Shown: one piece after another, positions 36,593-45,852 of the stretch
How the letters are laid out: every line of letters starts with the position of its first letter
Numbering within the stretch: the stretch's first letter is position 1
Assembly: GCA_013141075.1 (NCBI GenBank)
Contig: JABFRQ010000005.1
Span: 1 to 64,000 of the forward strand
Source of the DNA: Methylotenera sp.
GTDB lineage: Bacteria; Pseudomonadota; Gammaproteobacteria; Burkholderiales; Methylophilaceae
Reading direction: 5' to 3'
Length of the DNA: 64,000 nt
Program-made: the position numbers and the translations under genes
Notes under the pieces: model-generated
The model's input: the letters and a program-made list of their open reading frames with translations, nothing else
What the model was told of the DNA's origin: nothing
Databases searched by the model: none

Positions 36593-37813
36593 TTAATTGC
36601 CCAGCACCACAGGCCCTACTTTTTCCCAATACCTAGAAAAGCGTTTTAAGCGTTTTTCACTAATTTCAACATTAGTAAACTTAGCCACTGGCTGCCATTT
36701 TGGAGAAAACGGCATCAATAACGCTTTAATTTTTAAATTAGCCGTGTCTTGCGTTAGCACTTGCCCAACCCCTTTTTGCATCAATATATCATAGGTGTCA
36801 CCCAGCCAAACTTCTACATTTTCCATTTCGCTTAGGCAATCGGCTACAAACTGCAGGCGTTTAAGCGGCCAATCGCCATGAATGACAGGGTCAAATACAA
36901 AAATTTTAGGAAACGGCTGTTGCAAAAAAGCGTGTGCAGCTGAGAGCATTTCATCATGCACAAACACCGCAACTGTTGGAAAACCTGACACCACTTTTTT
37001 TGGCAAGGGCGTTAATGTGTAAGTTTTAGCCACTGGCACTAACGTTTGATTAAATAATCTGTCGTTAAGAGCTTCATTGCTGGCATCAAACGGACATTGC
37101 GCTTTGCAATTTGCGCAATATTTTTCACCTGTGTAACGGCTTAAATTTTCTTTATTGAAAAAATAAGGTTTTGAGCTAAAAGTGGATGCAACCCATTGCC
37201 ATGAAAGATGGTTACTTGCGAGGTCGCCATCAAGTAAATTAGCCTCAAACCAATCTGCCGCCTCGCGCCAATCTATTTTTCGGTGATGTACCACATAACT
37301 AGCAAGCCACATACGGGCGTGATTATGCAAGTAACCTGTACTGTATAGGTCTGCCACAAAGGCATCCATACACGGCAAGCCTGTTTTGCATTGCGTAATG
37401 TCATCGGTGAGCGGTGCATGGCCAATAGCCACCTTAGGCGGCTCAATTTCACTGTAAATAGCATCACCCTCAGCTTGCCACACTAGCCGCCAATAATCGC
37501 GCCAAGCCAGTGCCAATATGAGTTTTTCCGCATCAGACCCAAACCGCTTTTTAACGGAATCAAAGGCTTCATTTAAGGTTAAGCAGCCGTAACGTAGATA
37601 AGGCGATAAATGCGTGACTGCGCCATTTAAAAAATTTCGATTTCTGGCGTAAGCTGAAATATCAATACTATTGAGTTTTTTTAAAGCATTCAGGCGGCCG
37701 CCTACCCACGCGTCGCCAAGGTCTGCTCCTTTGGCGGCTGGAAACTGCCGCTTTATGTAATGCAACCGCTCATCGCGGTCACAAGGAATATTCAGTTTTT
37801 GTGCAGGCTTCAT
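36593..37813 (-). CDS. Photolyase-like protein with inverted domain order
   Basis: 406 residues. Residues 30-245 match the FAD-binding half of photolyases/cryptochromes: SPYLRYGCLTL (70-80), WRDYWR (104-109), TGYLHNHARMWLASYVVHH and DGDLASNHLSWQWVAS. A normal photolyase has its Rossmann-type antenna domain before this half; here only about 30 residues precede it, and a Rossmann-like block follows instead (278-390: VAVFVHDEML, VFDP, RLQFVADCLSEM, VEVWLGDTYDIL). Cysteines 233, 236 and 240 (CANCKAQC) lie between the halves. DNA repair or light sensing is inferred from the FAD half; activity is untested. Confidence 0.7.
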   Translation of the reverse strand: MKPAQKLNIPCDRDERLHYIKRQFPAAKGADLGDAWVGGRLNALKKLNSIDISAYARNRNFLNGAVTHLSPYLRYGCLTLNEAFDSVKKRFGSDAEKLILALAWRDYWRLVWQAEGDAIYSEIEPPKVAIGHAPLTDDITQCKTGLPCMDAFVADLYSTGYLHNHARMWLASYVVHHRKIDWREAADWFEANLLDGDLASNHLSWQWVASTFSSKPYFFNKENLSRYTGEKYCANCKAQCPFDASNEALNDRLFNQTLVPVAKTYTLTPLPKKVVSGFPTVAVFVHDEMLSAAHAFLQQPFPKIFVFDPVIHGDWPLKRLQFVADCLSEMENVEVWLGDTYDILMQKGVGQVLTQDTANLKIKALLMPFSPKWQPVAKFTNVEISEKRLKRFSRYWEKVGPVVLGN

Positions 37814-37961
37814 TTATAAATACTTCCTACTAGTTATTGCTAGTGTACTATTTTTCGGCCTATCTACGTGGGAAATTTACCCATATATTTTATCTGAAAA
37901 TATTTAAAATCTTATGCAATAATAAACACCATTATATTATGCCATTTTATAAAGGAATAAC

Positions 37962-38405
37962 ATGATTGAAACAATGTGGTTATGGGGCGTGCTAGGCTTG
38001 GTTTTACTTGCCGCTGAAATGGCAACAGGTACATTTTATGTACTATGGTTTGGCGTTGCGGCTTTAATTATTGCCGTACTCACTTGGCTTATGCCTAGCA
38101 TGAGCGTGGCTGTGCAACTGTTTTTGTTCTCTATACTTTCTATCGGCTCACTATTTGTATGGCGCAGTTATTACAAAAAAACAGAAACGCACTCGCGCGT
38201 TGGGCAAGCACAGGGTGAAGAAATTGGCCGCGTGGGCACAATAATTGAGCCCGTTAGTGCCATGCAAAATGGCCGCATTCAATTTACCCAAGGTGTAATG
38301 GGTAGTCGCGAATGGGTTGCAGTAGCAGATGAAGCCATTGAAGCAGGCAAGCAAGCTGTAGTGATTGCGGTAGAAGGCAATTCGTTACGCGTTAAGGCGC
38401 AATAA
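37962..38405 (+). CDS. NfeD-family membrane protein
   Basis: 147 residues. Three hydrophobic segments (about 5-75) precede a small C-terminal OB-like domain (about 85-145, GRVGTIIEPV...GREWVAVADE). NfeD proteins pair with SPFH/stomatin proteins in membrane microdomains; here the SPFH gene follows after 45 bp on the same strand. Confidence 0.88.
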   Translation: MIETMWLWGVLGLVLLAAEMATGTFYVLWFGVAALIIAVLTWLMPSMSVAVQLFLFSILSIGSLFVWRSYYKKTETHSRVGQAQGEEIGRVGTIIEPVSAMQNGRIQFTQGVMGSREWVAVADEAIEAGKQAVVIAVEGNSLRVKAQ

Positions 38406-38450
38406 ACTAAAGTTTTATTTAATTTTAATCTTACTGAAAGGTAAATCTCC

Positions 38451-39293
38451 ATGTTTGAGTTGTCAGGTATTTTAGTATTTGTTGCAGTTATTCTTGCCTT
38501 CAAAGGCATCCGCATTGTGCCGCAAGGCGAAGAATGGGTCATTGAGCGCCTAGGCAAATTTGCGGGCGTTTTATCACCAGGCTTGCATTTAATTAACCCT
38601 ATTTTCACTAAAGTGACCTATAAAGTCACCACTAAAGACATTATTTTAGAAGTACCTGAGCAAGAAGTAATTACGCGCGACAACGCTGTGATTGTGGCCA
38701 ACGCGGTTGCGTTTATTAAAGTCAGCAATATTGAACGCGCAGTGTATGGCATTGAGAACTTTAGAGAAGCCATGCGCAATATGGTACAAACCAGCCTACG
38801 TGCGATTATTGGCGGTATGGATTTAAACCAAGCGCTCACCTCTCGCGACCGCATTAAAGCAGAACTAAAAGCCGCCATTGCCGATGAAGCGCTGGATTGG
38901 GGCTTAACGGTAAAATCAGTTGAAATTCAAGACATTAAACCATCTTCAAACATGCAAGATGCGATGGAACGCCAAGCCGCCGCCGAACGTGAGCGCGTAG
39001 CCGTAGTAACAGAAGCTGAAGGCGCCAAACAATCGCTCATTTTAAACGCAGAAGCAAGATTAGAAGCCGCGCGTAAAGATGCAGAAGCACAAATGATTGC
39101 GGCTAAAGCCTCAGCTGAATCAATTAAATTTATTACAGAAGCAGTGAAAGAAAATAACGCCTCAGCGATGTTTTTATTAGGTGACCGCTACATTACCGCT
39201 TTGCAAAAAATATCAGCCTCTGAAAACAGCAAAATTGTCATGATGCCAGGTGACTTGGTTGGTGCCGTTAAAAGCTTGGTTGGCGGAAAATAA
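38451..39293 (+). CDS. SPFH/stomatin-family protein (QmcA-like)
   Basis: 280 residues. A single N-terminal membrane segment is followed by an SPFH/band-7 domain (RIVPQGEEWVIERLGKFAGVLSPGLHLINPIF) and a long helical arm rich in A/E/K (about 170-245, AERERVAVVTEAEGAKQSL). These proteins form large membrane-bound cages, often with FtsH protease. Partner of the upstream NfeD protein. Confidence 0.9.
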   Translation: MFELSGILVFVAVILAFKGIRIVPQGEEWVIERLGKFAGVLSPGLHLINPIFTKVTYKVTTKDIILEVPEQEVITRDNAVIVANAVAFIKVSNIERAVYGIENFREAMRNMVQTSLRAIIGGMDLNQALTSRDRIKAELKAAIADEALDWGLTVKSVEIQDIKPSSNMQDAMERQAAAERERVAVVTEAEGAKQSLILNAEARLEAARKDAEAQMIAAKASAESIKFITEAVKENNASAMFLLGDRYITALQKISASENSKIVMMPGDLVGAVKSLVGGK

Positions 39294-39298
39294 ACGCT

Positions 39299-39326
39299 GT
39301 CATGCTGAACTTGTTTCAGCATCTCG
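39299..39326. repeat. Short dispersed palindrome
   Basis: GTCATGCTGAA-cttg-TTTCAGCAT, of the kind widely scattered in bacterial intergenic DNA. It lies between convergent SPFH and moeB-like genes. Confidence 0.45.
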
Positions 39327-39368
39327 TGCAACACTCACAAGATTGCAGGCTAAATCTGCAATGACAAA

Positions 39369-40112
39369 CTAGCCGCACACACTGCAAGCTGGATCTTTGC
39401 CCAGCTTGATAGTGCGCCACTCCATACCCAGCGCATCTAACAACAATAAGCGCCCTTGTAGGCTCTCGCCAATGCCCATTAACAGCTTTAGCGCCTCAGC
39501 CGCTTGCGTAGTGCCTACCATGCCCACTAGCGGCGCAAAAACGCCATTGGTGGCACAGCGTAAATCGGTATCTTCGCCATTATCGGGAAATAAGCAGTGA
39601 TAACAAGGGCTAGCATCATGGCGCATATCGTACACCGTAATTTGCCCCTCAAAACCCAGCGCCGCGCCAGAAACTAGTGGTTTTTTCAGCTTAACGCACA
39701 GCCTATTTAGCGTGTAGCGCGTGGCGAAATTGTCTGAGCAATCTAGCACAACATCGGCTTGTGCAACCAATGCGGCAAACTCTTCTTCTGTAGATTTTTG
39801 CTGTATGGTTTTAACGACAACTTCAGGGTTAATTTCATAAATACTTTGCTGCGCAGAAACCGCTTTATTGATACCAACACTTTGCGTGGTATGAATAATC
39901 TGACGCTGCAAATTGGTTAAATCCACCACATCAAAATCGCAAATTGTTAGCGTACCAACGCCACTAGCCGCCAAATATAAAGCCACTGGCGAGCCCAAAC
40001 CGCCCGCACCCACAATAAGCGCACGGCTGTTGACGAGCTTATCTTGCCCTTCATACCCAATTTCTGAAAGTAAAATATGGCGGCTATAACGGAGGAGCTG
40101 GTTATCGTTCAT
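39369..40112 (-). CDS. moeB: MoeB/ThiF-family adenylyltransferase
   Basis: 247 residues. Nucleotide-binding VGAGGLGSPVALYLAASGVG, the ThiF-family FDVVDLTNLQRQI and DCSDNFATRY blocks, and two cysteine pairs for zinc (SPCYHC and the very end, ACSVCG). It activates the C-terminus of a small sulfur-carrier protein (MoaD or ThiS) by adenylation. Which pathway cannot be decided without its partner. It begins 3 bp after the pilus operon and is on the same strand, so it may be co-transcribed with unrelated pilin genes. Confidence 0.88.
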   Translation of the reverse strand: MNDNQLLRYSRHILLSEIGYEGQDKLVNSRALIVGAGGLGSPVALYLAASGVGTLTICDFDVVDLTNLQRQIIHTTQSVGINKAVSAQQSIYEINPEVVVKTIQQKSTEEEFAALVAQADVVLDCSDNFATRYTLNRLCVKLKKPLVSGAALGFEGQITVYDMRHDASPCYHCLFPDNGEDTDLRCATNGVFAPLVGMVGTTQAAEALKLLMGIGESLQGRLLLLDALGMEWRTIKLGKDPACSVCG

Positions 40113-40115
40113 AAG

Positions 40116-40901
40116 TTAATGCAACTGCCCTGCTTCAATCATAGCGTTGTAAAGCACGAAGGGGGAAATCCACACCACCATGTGGTCAAACTCACCATTA
40201 GCATCGGCAGCTCGTACATCGTGGCTTACAAAAACTCTTTTTGCTGCAGTTGGTAGGTTTGGATTCAAGTTTTCATCCGCACCGCCTGAAGCCAGCTTAC
40301 CTGTAGCGCCCAACGAATAAATAACCGCCACCGCATTGTTAATTAAATAATTAGCTTCTGTACCACCTGAGCAAGCCGTGGCCGTCACACCTGTCGCACT
40401 ATTGCAAACACGTAGTTCAGGTGTCAAGGCAGCTATACCAATAACATTCATACCATCTGTCGCATTATTTGTTGTGAAATCTGGCGTTGCTGTGTTTGGC
40501 GGAGCCGCTGTAGTACTATTTTGCGCAACGGCATACATTATTCTATTATTCCAAGCATCTAGTGCAAATCCATTTTCATCTGTTGGCTGAATACCTAAAG
40601 TGGCTGCAGGCAAATACCCGAGTTGCGAAGTGCAAGTTACACCGCCTAAAGGATTTTCTAAGCCATTACTCGCCGCTATTGCAGGGCAAGGTAAACGCCC
40701 GTTTGCTTGCGCATAACCTAACAACGCTTTTTTTGCAATTTCTAAAGTATTTTCTGTTTGCGACTGCGCTAGTTGCTGACGCTGCGCTTGTATAGGTGCG
40801 AGTATTGCGCCTAAAACAAAGCCGAGAATAATTAGCACGATGGCCATCTCTAACAGAGAAAAACCGCGTGCAAATTGATTTAGTTTATATTTAACACTCA
40901 T
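40116..40901 (-). CDS. Type IV prepilin-like protein (MSHA-type minor pilin)
   Basis: 261 residues with a classic type III signal: short basic leader, cleavage at G-FSLLE, then a hydrophobic N-terminal helix (MAIVLIILGFVLGAILAPI). The leader peptidase site keeps Glu at +5 of the mature protein. The rest is a globular pilin-like domain with cysteines (for example LPCPAIAAS, VTCTSQLG). Last pilin of the operon; its start overlaps the end of the upstream gene by 4 bp. Confidence 0.85.
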   Translation of the reverse strand: MSVKYKLNQFARGFSLLEMAIVLIILGFVLGAILAPIQAQRQQLAQSQTENTLEIAKKALLGYAQANGRLPCPAIAASNGLENPLGGVTCTSQLGYLPAATLGIQPTDENGFALDAWNNRIMYAVAQNSTTAAPPNTATPDFTTNNATDGMNVIGIAALTPELRVCNSATGVTATACSGGTEANYLINNAVAVIYSLGATGKLASGGADENLNPNLPTAAKRVFVSHDVRAADANGEFDHMVVWISPFVLYNAMIEAGQLH

Positions 40902-42859
40902 GGCGACACCACAAAAGTTTGGTCATTATAATTAGCGGCTCTTTGTTTATAGCTTGGTTCAAAAGGTGTATTTCCATCACTATTTTCCAAGGTATCTAAG
41001 TAATTATTTAATGCGTTGCATGACGGCCGAGTCTGCGCCACACCAGCTTTTGATGAGGCGTAAGGCGCAGAATTTATTGGCCTACCCACCGTTGCAATGA
41101 TTGCGCCTGAGGTTTTATTGCCTACAGTAAAAGCCGTAGTGTCTTCAGGCCTTGTCATTTGATAATACAGATATTCACCCCACTTGTTTTGATTAAACCA
41201 CTTTGGCAGATAATCGTCTAACTGTGCATCCCCATTGGCATGAGAGGCAAGCAATCCATTATTTGATTTACAATTAATCCTGCTGGTTGTATTGACAGGG
41301 CATTCTGATGCATCCTTAGTGATAGGTGTTGCAATACTACAGCCACCAGATGTAGAAGTAAGCTTTCCTCCTCTTACACGTAGTTCGCCTGTTGCGCCAA
41401 CACCAACCGCATTGCAGCTTGTTGAATTGCAGCTAAATGTATTTGTGTCATTAGAGCAGTAGCCTTCACCCGTGCAATAACACCGAGTACCGCTACTTTG
41501 TATAGAACATCCAACTGAACTTGTAAATGTTCCGCTAGGCAAATAATATCGAATCTCTGTAATAGCAGAAGTGGTAGGGTCGAATAGCGGCTGATTGCAT
41601 CTCAGTGTAGGTGGTGCAAATGTTATATTGCTTGTCCCTGCCGCTGTAACCACTTTTGATAATGTCAGTTTGGTTGGATTTATAACTGAAACAACCATAG
41701 TGTTTGATGGAATTCCTGCCCCAGTTACCACCCAATCTCTAAAAATAGTAGAAAAACTAGCTGTGGTAGTCAGATTATTATTGCCGCTCACCCTAGTGCT
41801 TAAGATACTAACTAGGGACGGCATATACGAGTATTGGCAGCTTTGAGGATTCACTGGCAAAAACCCACTTTCTAAATTTGTTTCTCCGCTGTACATGACT
41901 ATTGTACCTAGCTTGGTAGCATATGGATAATAACTATTGGCATCTTTGTATGTTGTAAGTGAACTTCTCACTTGCTCTCCCACCCTCTTTTCTACAGCTG
42001 CCATTAACTCATCAATCGTGATATATACTAATTTATCGTTGTAATAATAAGGCTCTACTGACTGGTTTTTATAAGTTGGGTCATTTTTAGCTACAACCTT
42101 ATAGTCATCGCCAATAATAAAGTCTTGGTGTAGTGATGTAGCTGGGTCGTAATAATCATAATTTTTATACGGCGTTCCATCTGCCATCACAACTTTATCT
42201 AAATATTGATTAGCTGTTGCTATACCACCTGAGCGGTCTTGTGTGCCTATAGGTGCGTTAGGGGCAATAATTACAGCGGCCACTCTATCAGAAATAATTA
42301 CACCCCTTCTGTCACGAACTATAAACCACTTATTAGTTGGCGTATTGACTATACCGGGGTTGATAATTGGTGATGTACCAGCAGGGTCGCCGTTATTTTT
42401 ATAGTCGTGCAGTAAATTTTTAGAAACTTCATACCAAAGCCTTTCACCAGTACTGTCTCTAAAATCACCTGACAGGCCATTTGTTACCGTGTTTTTAGCA
42501 TTTACACAATTGGGGTCGCTCTTAAATAATGGTAAACGCCCTATCGTAAAATTAGGTGCGAAATTTACATTGGATGCATAACAGTCACTTGTATCGTCAT
42601 AATTGCCATCACCATTTCTATCAGGGTATGGCATTAAACCTGGTGTATTCGGGTGATTCACCGCCCAAGCAATTAACGCAGTTTTTGCCTCTTTTAATGT
42701 TTGATAGGTTTGTTCATCGCGCCTGGCTTTTACAATATCCGAATTATAGGTTTTAAGTACATAAACCGCGGCGCCTAACCCTAATATAAACGCCATAAAA
42801 ATTAGCGCGGCGCCTTTTTGGCGAAACTTTAATATGGGCATTTTTGATAGATATAACAT
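40898..42859 (-). CDS. Large prepilin-like protein of the pilus operon
   Basis: 653 residues, far larger than a major pilin. The N-terminus has a pilin-type leader KG-AALIF with a hydrophobic helix, but no Glu at +5, a trait of tip/initiator pseudopilins such as GspK and PilX. The body is beta-rich and carries about twenty cysteines, many between residues 420 and 520. It probably sits at the pilus tip and may bear an adhesive domain. A start at the ATG 42841 would give a shorter leader and is equally plausible. Confidence 0.7.
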   Translation of the reverse strand: MLYLSKMPILKFRQKGAALIFMAFILGLGAAVYVLKTYNSDIVKARRDEQTYQTLKEAKTALIAWAVNHPNTPGLMPYPDRNGDGNYDDTSDCYASNVNFAPNFTIGRLPLFKSDPNCVNAKNTVTNGLSGDFRDSTGERLWYEVSKNLLHDYKNNGDPAGTSPIINPGIVNTPTNKWFIVRDRRGVIISDRVAAVIIAPNAPIGTQDRSGGIATANQYLDKVVMADGTPYKNYDYYDPATSLHQDFIIGDDYKVVAKNDPTYKNQSVEPYYYNDKLVYITIDELMAAVEKRVGEQVRSSLTTYKDANSYYPYATKLGTIVMYSGETNLESGFLPVNPQSCQYSYMPSLVSILSTRVSGNNNLTTTASFSTIFRDWVVTGAGIPSNTMVVSVINPTKLTLSKVVTAAGTSNITFAPPTLRCNQPLFDPTTSAITEIRYYLPSGTFTSSVGCSIQSSGTRCYCTGEGYCSNDTNTFSCNSTSCNAVGVGATGELRVRGGKLTSTSGGCSIATPITKDASECPVNTTSRINCKSNNGLLASHANGDAQLDDYLPKWFNQNKWGEYLYYQMTRPEDTTAFTVGNKTSGAIIATVGRPINSAPYASSKAGVAQTRPSCNALNNYLDTLENSDGNTPFEPSYKQRAANYNDQTFVVSP

Positions 42860-42871
42860 AGCCGTATTGCG

Positions 42872-43462
42872 CTATTCTGCTGTTTGGTCTGGCGTACTTT
42901 TGTGAGATGCGGCTTCGTCTTCTATCACACCACTTTGCTCCAAACTCAACCTTCTCGCTTTTTCTACCACTTGCATTTCGTACACTTTATTATTTTCAGG
43001 TTCGTACATTTGGCCTGCTTTTAGTCTTACGCGTTTGCCGTTAGCGGGTATTTTTATGTCTATGCCTTCTGTATTTGCGCCATTTTTTGAGTAACCACGT
43101 TGGTTTAGCTGACCAATTTTTACGTTATCTACTGTGCTATTTTCTTGCATGGCTTGGTTGTTAATCCATAGCGTGCTAGTGCCGTCGCTACGCTTTACGT
43201 AGCCTTGCATGGTTACTGGGGCTGGCAGCTCGATTTTCGCTGGTTCGGCGACTTGTTCTGGTTGCTCTATTTCTTGTGCAATAATATTTTTTAGTTTTTG
43301 ATTTTGCCTGAGTACATTAAGGTTGTTGCGCTCATTGGGATTACTGAATAAGCGGCCAAAGTTGCCATCTGGCGCGGCTTGTAGCGGGGCTGACAACATG
43401 CTAATAAGCAAGCCGACGGTAAGGTTTGTGAGTGTTTTATATTTTTGTAGCATGCGCATCAT
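42872..43462 (-). CDS. MshK-like pilus biogenesis protein
   Basis: 196 residues from the ATG at 43462, which overlaps the upstream stop as ATGA; an upstream ATG at 43507 would lie deep inside that gene. A signal peptide (about 10-30, ending PLQAA) precedes a periplasmic protein with segments LWINNQAMQENSTVDNVKI and AGQMYEPENNKVYEM typical of small periplasmic MshK proteins. Assigned from gene order more than from sequence. Confidence 0.55.
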   Translation of the reverse strand: MMRMLQKYKTLTNLTVGLLISMLSAPLQAAPDGNFGRLFSNPNERNNLNVLRQNQKLKNIIAQEIEQPEQVAEPAKIELPAPVTMQGYVKRSDGTSTLWINNQAMQENSTVDNVKIGQLNQRGYSKNGANTEGIDIKIPANGKRVRLKAGQMYEPENNKVYEMQVVEKARRLSLEQSGVIEDEAASHKSTPDQTAE

Positions 43463-44085
43463 GGCGTTACCGCTTGAATTGGTGCTGGCTCGCGCAGTGT
43501 GAGCCAATCTAGCTCACATTTTGCGTGTAGGTTTGGTGTGAGTTGTTTACTTAATGCGCCACCCGCAGTTAACCTAGTAATTTCACAATCGCGTAGCATA
43601 AACACTTCATCATTACTTTTACTCAATGCTTCGGTTAGTTGCAGTATATCTTCCTCATGCAGCATATCAAGGTCTAAGGTCATGACAGATCGATTCATTA
43701 CAAAACCGCCCACGTTAGTGGCAAAGTTTGGTTTATATGGCTCTTGCAAGCCTATGCTGTATTTAATGCTAAATAGTTTGTAATTTTGGTGTTGTTTACG
43801 CAGTTCATCCACCCATTCTAGTCGCCGCTCTTCGCCCACAAAGCCTTTGTTAATTAGCGATTGATAACGCGGCAAATATTCGGTAATCGTTTCTTTTTCT
43901 ATGCCTGATGATTGGTAGCGTTGTTTGGCGGAGTTGAGCAAATTTTTCTGCGTTTGCATGGCTTGTTCTTGCCGTTTGCTATAGTTTTGCGCCAATACAC
44001 TCAGCACGATTGCCACAATAACGACGCCCACTGAAACAATGAGTGTAGGTTGTAGTTTACGCCAATCTTGTTTATCTAGTTTCAT
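43459..44085 (-). CDS. MshJ/PilO-like inner-membrane protein
   Basis: 208 residues from ATG 44085; an ATG at 44106 in frame is also possible. One transmembrane helix (about 16-35, LIVSVGVVIVAIVLSVLA) is followed by a coiled coil and a ferredoxin-like PilO-type domain. It belongs to the inner-membrane assembly platform of type IV/MSHA pili. It overlaps the downstream gene by 4 bp. Confidence 0.6.
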   Translation of the reverse strand: MKLDKQDWRKLQPTLIVSVGVVIVAIVLSVLAQNYSKRQEQAMQTQKNLLNSAKQRYQSSGIEKETITEYLPRYQSLINKGFVGEERRLEWVDELRKQHQNYKLFSIKYSIGLQEPYKPNFATNVGGFVMNRSVMTLDLDMLHEEDILQLTEALSKSNDEVFMLRDCEITRLTAGGALSKQLTPNLHAKCELDWLTLREPAPIQAVTP

Positions 44086-44095
44086 GTTTCTAACT

Positions 44096-45697
44096 TCATG
44101 GCGCACTTATCCCTGCTGCATTTGCAGCTATTTCAGGCGCTTTAAGTATCACTTTAAGCTTGAACAGTGCAGGTTGCGTTTGCACAGCTTGTTCATCCGT
44201 TGTACTCCCTTGCAAATTAACAAAAGAGCTTGCATTCACGGGCTCTTGCAACACCTCCACCGTGGCTACATTTGGGTCTGCCTTTAATTGTTCAGCAAAT
44301 TTGTGAACGCTTGCGAGCGCACTTCGGTAGTCACCCGTAAAGCCAGAAATTTGTGCATTCACAAACCCTAATTCACTGAGTTTTGTAGGGTCTGTAGCAA
44401 GTGCTGCATTGGTTGGCAAGGCATTTGCAGGCAAGGCAATAAGCTTATCTTCATCCACCATATTGAGGTCATTTGTGAGCGCCCAGCGTAATCTATCTAA
44501 TTGCACTTCGGGCGATTGCTCTAAGGCAGCACTCACTACCTGCATAATTCGCCTTGGCGATTTTGGGTACACTGCAATTGTTTTATCTAACTCAACCGCG
44601 GCTTTTAAATCTTCTGCGCCGATGGTGGTAATAGGGAAGTTTTTTGCGGCATCATCATAGCGATATTGCTGAAGCGTAGTGTCTTGCTTAGCAGCATTTA
44701 GCTCAGATTGATAATTATAGCCTTGATAAAACAGACCCGCCGCAATCAATGTTCCAGCTACACCCAGCAGTGAGGCCGCTATTTTAATGTTACGTTTAAG
44801 CCTACCAAAATCATAGGCTTTGGTGAGCGTTTCAGGCGCTAGGTTATCTACCACATTGCCACTTGCTAATAGCTGCATATGCAGCAGTTCAGGCATTTTC
44901 TCAATTAGATTGAGTGGTAAATTCAGGCTTTTTATGTATGCGCCTAAACTAAGATCCGTACATTCAATATCTTGTTCTTGGCTAATACCTTGGCTGATAT
45001 GTTGGGTACTGCCAACCACGCTGGCAAGCACTAAATTGATGGTGGTATCTTGCGCAATTAAACGCTGGCTAATTAAGTACAGCCGCGTTTTTTCAATTTC
45101 CACTAAGTAAAAATAGCCTAATTTATTGGCTTCAGCTGGCACGTTTGGCACTAAGCGGCTCATGCGCAAACGTCCATTATGCAAGTAGGTTTGACGCAAC
45201 CCCGACGATAGTTTTTCACATAACAAAATATGTGGCGCCATGAGTTTTAGTTGCTTAACTAATACTTGGCTGAGCATGGGTAGTAAATAAACGCCAACCA
45301 ACTGCGCTTCAGTAGACTTTATAATTTGTACCCATTCTTGCAAAAAGTCGGCATTATTTAGAGCCGCAAATAAGTATTTATCATCTTTACGCTTATCTTG
45401 TGCGCGATTGATGAAGTGTGCTGTACGGTATTCTAATCCACGATAAAACTGATTCAGCTTACGCGTAATCAACTCGCGCTTAGCCGCGCCAGCCGTATGT
45501 GGTAAGCTTTCTAGCCGATAATCTTCTTCAACGGCATCTGCAATTAAATACACAGGCATGGTTGAGTATTGCTGTAAAAAACCAGCAAACGCCTCGTGGC
45601 CAGTAGCGTCATTATTAAACGACTGACTACCTTGTAGCTTGCCCGCACGCCAAAGCCCCGCCAGCAAATGATTTGACGTTGCGCATAGCACTATCAT
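44096..45697 (-). CDS. MshI-like protein (PilM/PilN-type fusion)
   Basis: 533 residues. The N-terminal half looks like a PilM/GspL-type actin-like domain, a transmembrane helix lies near 315-330 (IKIAASLLGVAGTLIAAGLF), and the C-terminal periplasmic part resembles PilN. It links the cytoplasmic ATPase to the platform. Its length suggests that two functions, separate in other systems, sit in one chain, as in MshI of MSHA loci. Confidence 0.6.
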   Translation of the reverse strand: MIVLCATSNHLLAGLWRAGKLQGSQSFNNDATGHEAFAGFLQQYSTMPVYLIADAVEEDYRLESLPHTAGAAKRELITRKLNQFYRGLEYRTAHFINRAQDKRKDDKYLFAALNNADFLQEWVQIIKSTEAQLVGVYLLPMLSQVLVKQLKLMAPHILLCEKLSSGLRQTYLHNGRLRMSRLVPNVPAEANKLGYFYLVEIEKTRLYLISQRLIAQDTTINLVLASVVGSTQHISQGISQEQDIECTDLSLGAYIKSLNLPLNLIEKMPELLHMQLLASGNVVDNLAPETLTKAYDFGRLKRNIKIAASLLGVAGTLIAAGLFYQGYNYQSELNAAKQDTTLQQYRYDDAAKNFPITTIGAEDLKAAVELDKTIAVYPKSPRRIMQVVSAALEQSPEVQLDRLRWALTNDLNMVDEDKLIALPANALPTNAALATDPTKLSELGFVNAQISGFTGDYRSALASVHKFAEQLKADPNVATVEVLQEPVNASSFVNLQGSTTDEQAVQTQPALFKLKVILKAPEIAANAAGISAP

Positions 45698-45768
45698 GTT
45701 GAACGGCTCTTAATCATATTTTTATTATATAAGCTATAAATGCAAATTTTCAAACCAAACAAGGCGCG

Positions 45769-45822
45769 AACAAAAAATTGCGACGCCGCATATGCTTTAT
45801 ATGTAAGGCGTAATTTTTTGTG
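45769..45822. repeat. Intergenic interrupted palindrome
   Basis: ACAAAAAATTGCGacGCC ... GGCGTAATTTTTTGT around a short AT-rich core (gcatatgctttatatg). It sits in the 155-bp gap between the MshI-like and MshG genes, the largest gap in this part of the operon. It may be an attenuator or a mobile palindrome. Confidence 0.4.
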
Positions 45823-45852
45823 AGTAACGCAGTGTGGTGACGGAAGTTGCAT

